DNA of 64,000 nucleotides from Bacteroidota bacterium. GTDB taxonomy: Bacteria; Bacteroidota; Bacteroidia; 2-12-FULL-35-15. The stretch spans positions 124,001-188,000 of the forward strand of contig CANFRC010000004.1 of NCBI GenBank assembly GCA_947449315.1, in the 5' to 3' direction. Position 1 is the first letter of the stretch, and each line of letters begins with the position of its first letter. The position numbers and the translations under genes were made by a program. Shown in pieces: positions 61,808 through 64,000 of this stretch. The notes beneath the pieces were generated by a model. That model searched no databases. It saw only the letters and a program-made list of their open reading frames with translations, and was not told where the DNA came from.

Positions 61808-63334
61808 TTAATGTTTAAAGTGACGGGTTCCTGTCATCACCATTGAAACTCCGTTTGCATCACAATAGGCTACTGAATCTTTATCTTTAATTGACCCTCC
61901 CGGTTGTATAACTGCTGTAATGCCTGCTTTGTGAGCAATTTCAACACAGTCTGGGAAAGGAAAAAATGCATCTGAAGCCATTACCGAACCTTTCAGGTCA
62001 AACCCGAAATTGTTGGCTTTGGCAATTGCCTGTAGCAAAGCATCTACTCGAGATGTTTGCCCAACGCCACTTGCAAGCAGTTGATTGTTTTTTGCAAGTA
62101 CAATCGTGTTTGATTTGGTATGTTTTACAATTTTGTTGGCAAACGCTAGATCACGCAATTCATCAGATGTCGGTGAAGTTTTGGTAACCGTTTGCATATC
62201 AGTAGTCGTTTCCGTTTTAAGGTCTTTGTCTTGTTCTATCACCCCATTCAACAAGGTGCGAAAGGATTTTGCAGCCAGTTTTGTCTCCTTTTGTTGAAGG
62301 ATTATTCTATTTGGTTTTGCTTTCAACACGTCCATTGCATTTACATCGTATGCTGGTGCAATGATTACTTCAAAGAACAGTTTGTTTATTTCTTCTGCAG
62401 ATGCAAGGTCAACAGGGTTGTTGGTAATCAATACACCACCAAATGCACTTGTTGGGTCTCCTGCTAATGCTGCTTTCCAGGCATCCGCTAATTTTGGTCG
62501 AGAAGCTATTCCGCAAGCATTGTTGTGCTTCAGAATTGCGAAGGTGGCATCTGTAAATTCAGAAATTAAATTTACAGCAGCATCCACATCTAACAAATTA
62601 TTGTACGATAATTCTTTCCCGCTCCATTTAGTAAACATTTCATCGAGATCGCCATAAAAAACACCTTTTTGATGAGGGTTTTCTCCGTAGCGCAAAACGT
62701 GTGCAGATTGAATGCTTTTTTTGAAAGCAACGGATTCCTCTCCATTGAAATAGTTAAAAATTGCGGTATCATAGTGGGAAGAAACGTTGAAAGCTCTTGC
62801 TGAAAGTTGTCTTCTGTCGCTTAGTGTGGATGAGCCTTTTTGTGCAATTAAAATAGTATCATGCAAAAAAGTATATTCATCTTTTGATGGAACGATAATC
62901 ACATCTTTGAAATTTTTTGCTGCTGCACGTATCAAAGAAATTCCGCCAATGTCAATTTTTTCGATAATGGCTTGCTCTGCAGCACCTGATGCAACTGTCT
63001 CTTCGAAAGGGTATAAATCAACGATCACAAGATCAATTTCAGGGATTTCATATTCTTCCAATTGATCAATATCGCTTTGTAATTCTCTCCGGCTCAATAT
63101 TCCTCCGAAGATTTTTGGGTGTAATGTTTTTACTCTTCCACCTAAAATAGAAGGGTATGAAGTAAGTGATTCAACGGGTGTGACAGCAATACCAAGCTTT
63201 TCAATAAATTCTTGCGTGCCACCTGTGCTATATATTTTAACTCCTAATGCATGTAGTTGATGAATCACAGGCTCTAAATTATCCTTGTAATAAACCGAAA
63301 TCAGGGCATTTTTAATCTTTTTTAATCCGCTCAT
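61808..63334 (-). CDS. purH: Bifunctional AICAR transformylase/IMP cyclohydrolase
   Basis: STGGTQEFIEKLGI, GGRVKTLHPKIFGGIL, LRYGENPHQKG, KHNNACGIA, DAFFPFPDCVE. MSGLKKIK is a likelier start than upstream MFM. Confidence 0.97.
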   Translation of the reverse strand: MSGLKKIKNALISVYYKDNLEPVIHQLHALGVKIYSTGGTQEFIEKLGIAVTPVESLTSYPSILGGRVKTLHPKIFGGILSRRELQSDIDQLEEYEIPEIDLVIVDLYPFEETVASGAAEQAIIEKIDIGGISLIRAAAKNFKDVIIVPSKDEYTFLHDTILIAQKGSSTLSDRRQLSARAFNVSSHYDTAIFNYFNGEESVAFKKSIQSAHVLRYGENPHQKGVFYGDLDEMFTKWSGKELSYNNLLDVDAAVNLISEFTDATFAILKHNNACGIASRPKLADAWKAALAGDPTSAFGGVLITNNPVDLASAEEINKLFFEVIIAPAYDVNAMDVLKAKPNRIILQQKETKLAAKSFRTLLNGVIEQDKDLKTETTTDMQTVTKTSPTSDELRDLAFANKIVKHTKSNTIVLAKNNQLLASGVGQTSRVDALLQAIAKANNFGFDLKGSVMASDAFFPFPDCVEIAHKAGITAVIQPGGSIKDKDSVAYCDANGVSMVMTGTRHFKH

Positions 63335-63518
63335 AAACAATATTAAATATCAATTACAAAAGTAAGACAATTTTGTGCTGTAACCCTTGTAAATTTGATT
63401 TGTTGATAAATGTTTTTTTTGTTAATAACGAGGATTTCCATGCTTTTTTGATAGTTCATTTTTTAGCCATTTTTGGCTCAAAAATTTGATACATTTGCAT
63501 GGAATAAAAAATAAGATT

Positions 63519-64000
63519 TTGAAAATAGTTTTTAACCTAATTGGAGAAAGTATTTCATTTGCTGTCAATTCTTTGGTAGCAAATAAATTGCGAACCATTT
63601 TGTCGCTATTGGGCATTACTATTGGCATTTTTGCCATCATTATTGTTTTTACTGTGCTCGATTCTTTAGAGCTAAATCTCCGTAAAAGTGTGGAGAGTTT
63701 AGGAGATAATGTGGTTTTTGTCCAAAAAGAGCCTTGGCAGTTCGGTCCCGATTATCCTTGGTGGAAGTATGAAAAACGCCCATCCATTGACTTTCCTGTA
63801 CTAGATAAAATCATAAAAAATTGTAATAGTGCTTCAGCTGCAGCTTTTGTTATTTTTAGTAGCGTTACTGTAAAGCACGGCAGTAGTAGTATTGAAAACG
63901 TAACAGTTGTCTGCGGTTCGCAACAATATGATAAGGTCAAAAATTTTGAGATTGCAGAAGGTCGTTATTTTAATGATATTGAATCATCTTCAGGCCGGCC
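63519..64000 (+). CDS. ABC transporter permease, MacB-like (partial, runs off window)
   Basis: TTG start; KIVFNLIGESISFAVNSLVANKLRTILSLLGITIGIFAIIIVFTVLDSLELNLRKSVESLGDNVVFVQKEPW; no stop before the window end. Confidence 0.88.
   Translation, partial: MKIVFNLIGESISFAVNSLVANKLRTILSLLGITIGIFAIIIVFTVLDSLELNLRKSVESLGDNVVFVQKEPWQFGPDYPWWKYEKRPSIDFPVLDKIIKNCNSASAAAFVIFSSVTVKHGSSSIENVTVVCGSQQYDKVKNFEIAEGRYFNDIESSSGR

Noticed and set aside
1-64000. CRISPR arrays, prophage, IS elements, retrons or defence islands
   Set aside because: No regularly spaced repeats, no cas, integrase, transposase, reverse transcriptase or phage structural proteins in any large ORF; genes are nearly all core functions.

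Overview
This 64 kb chromosomal window comes from a Bacteroidetes-type genome: AT-rich, TAnnTTTG -7 promoter elements, type IX secretion (T9SS) C-terminal domains, and a SprA C-terminus followed by gcvH and vanZ. Most of it is core metabolism and envelope: sulfate activation (cysC-cysD-cysN, with cysQ), GDP-fucose and surface polysaccharide genes, cytochrome oxidase assembly, metH, TolC/MacA and RND efflux, large T9SS-exported proteins, gpmI, tRNA-Phe, coaX-lptC-CBS protein-ppiD, the mreBCD-mrdA-rodA operon and purH. I found no phage, CRISPR array, transposase or recognisable defence island, and no coherent new multi-gene system. The best signals are at small scale. (1) A SAM-I riboswitch sits ahead of a methyltransferase-metH operon, with terminator and antiterminator pairings readable in the sequence and the terminator T-tract touching the start codon. 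(2) Two different GC-rich palindromic repeats lie in frame inside both genes of that operon. (3) A decayed T9SS C-terminal domain lies just upstream of an intact T9SS gene. (4) Paralogous outer-membrane proteins flank a WecA-like transferase. (5) There is a small structured locus with a 29-aa ORF next to tRNA-Phe. All calls come from reading the sequence; no database search was run.
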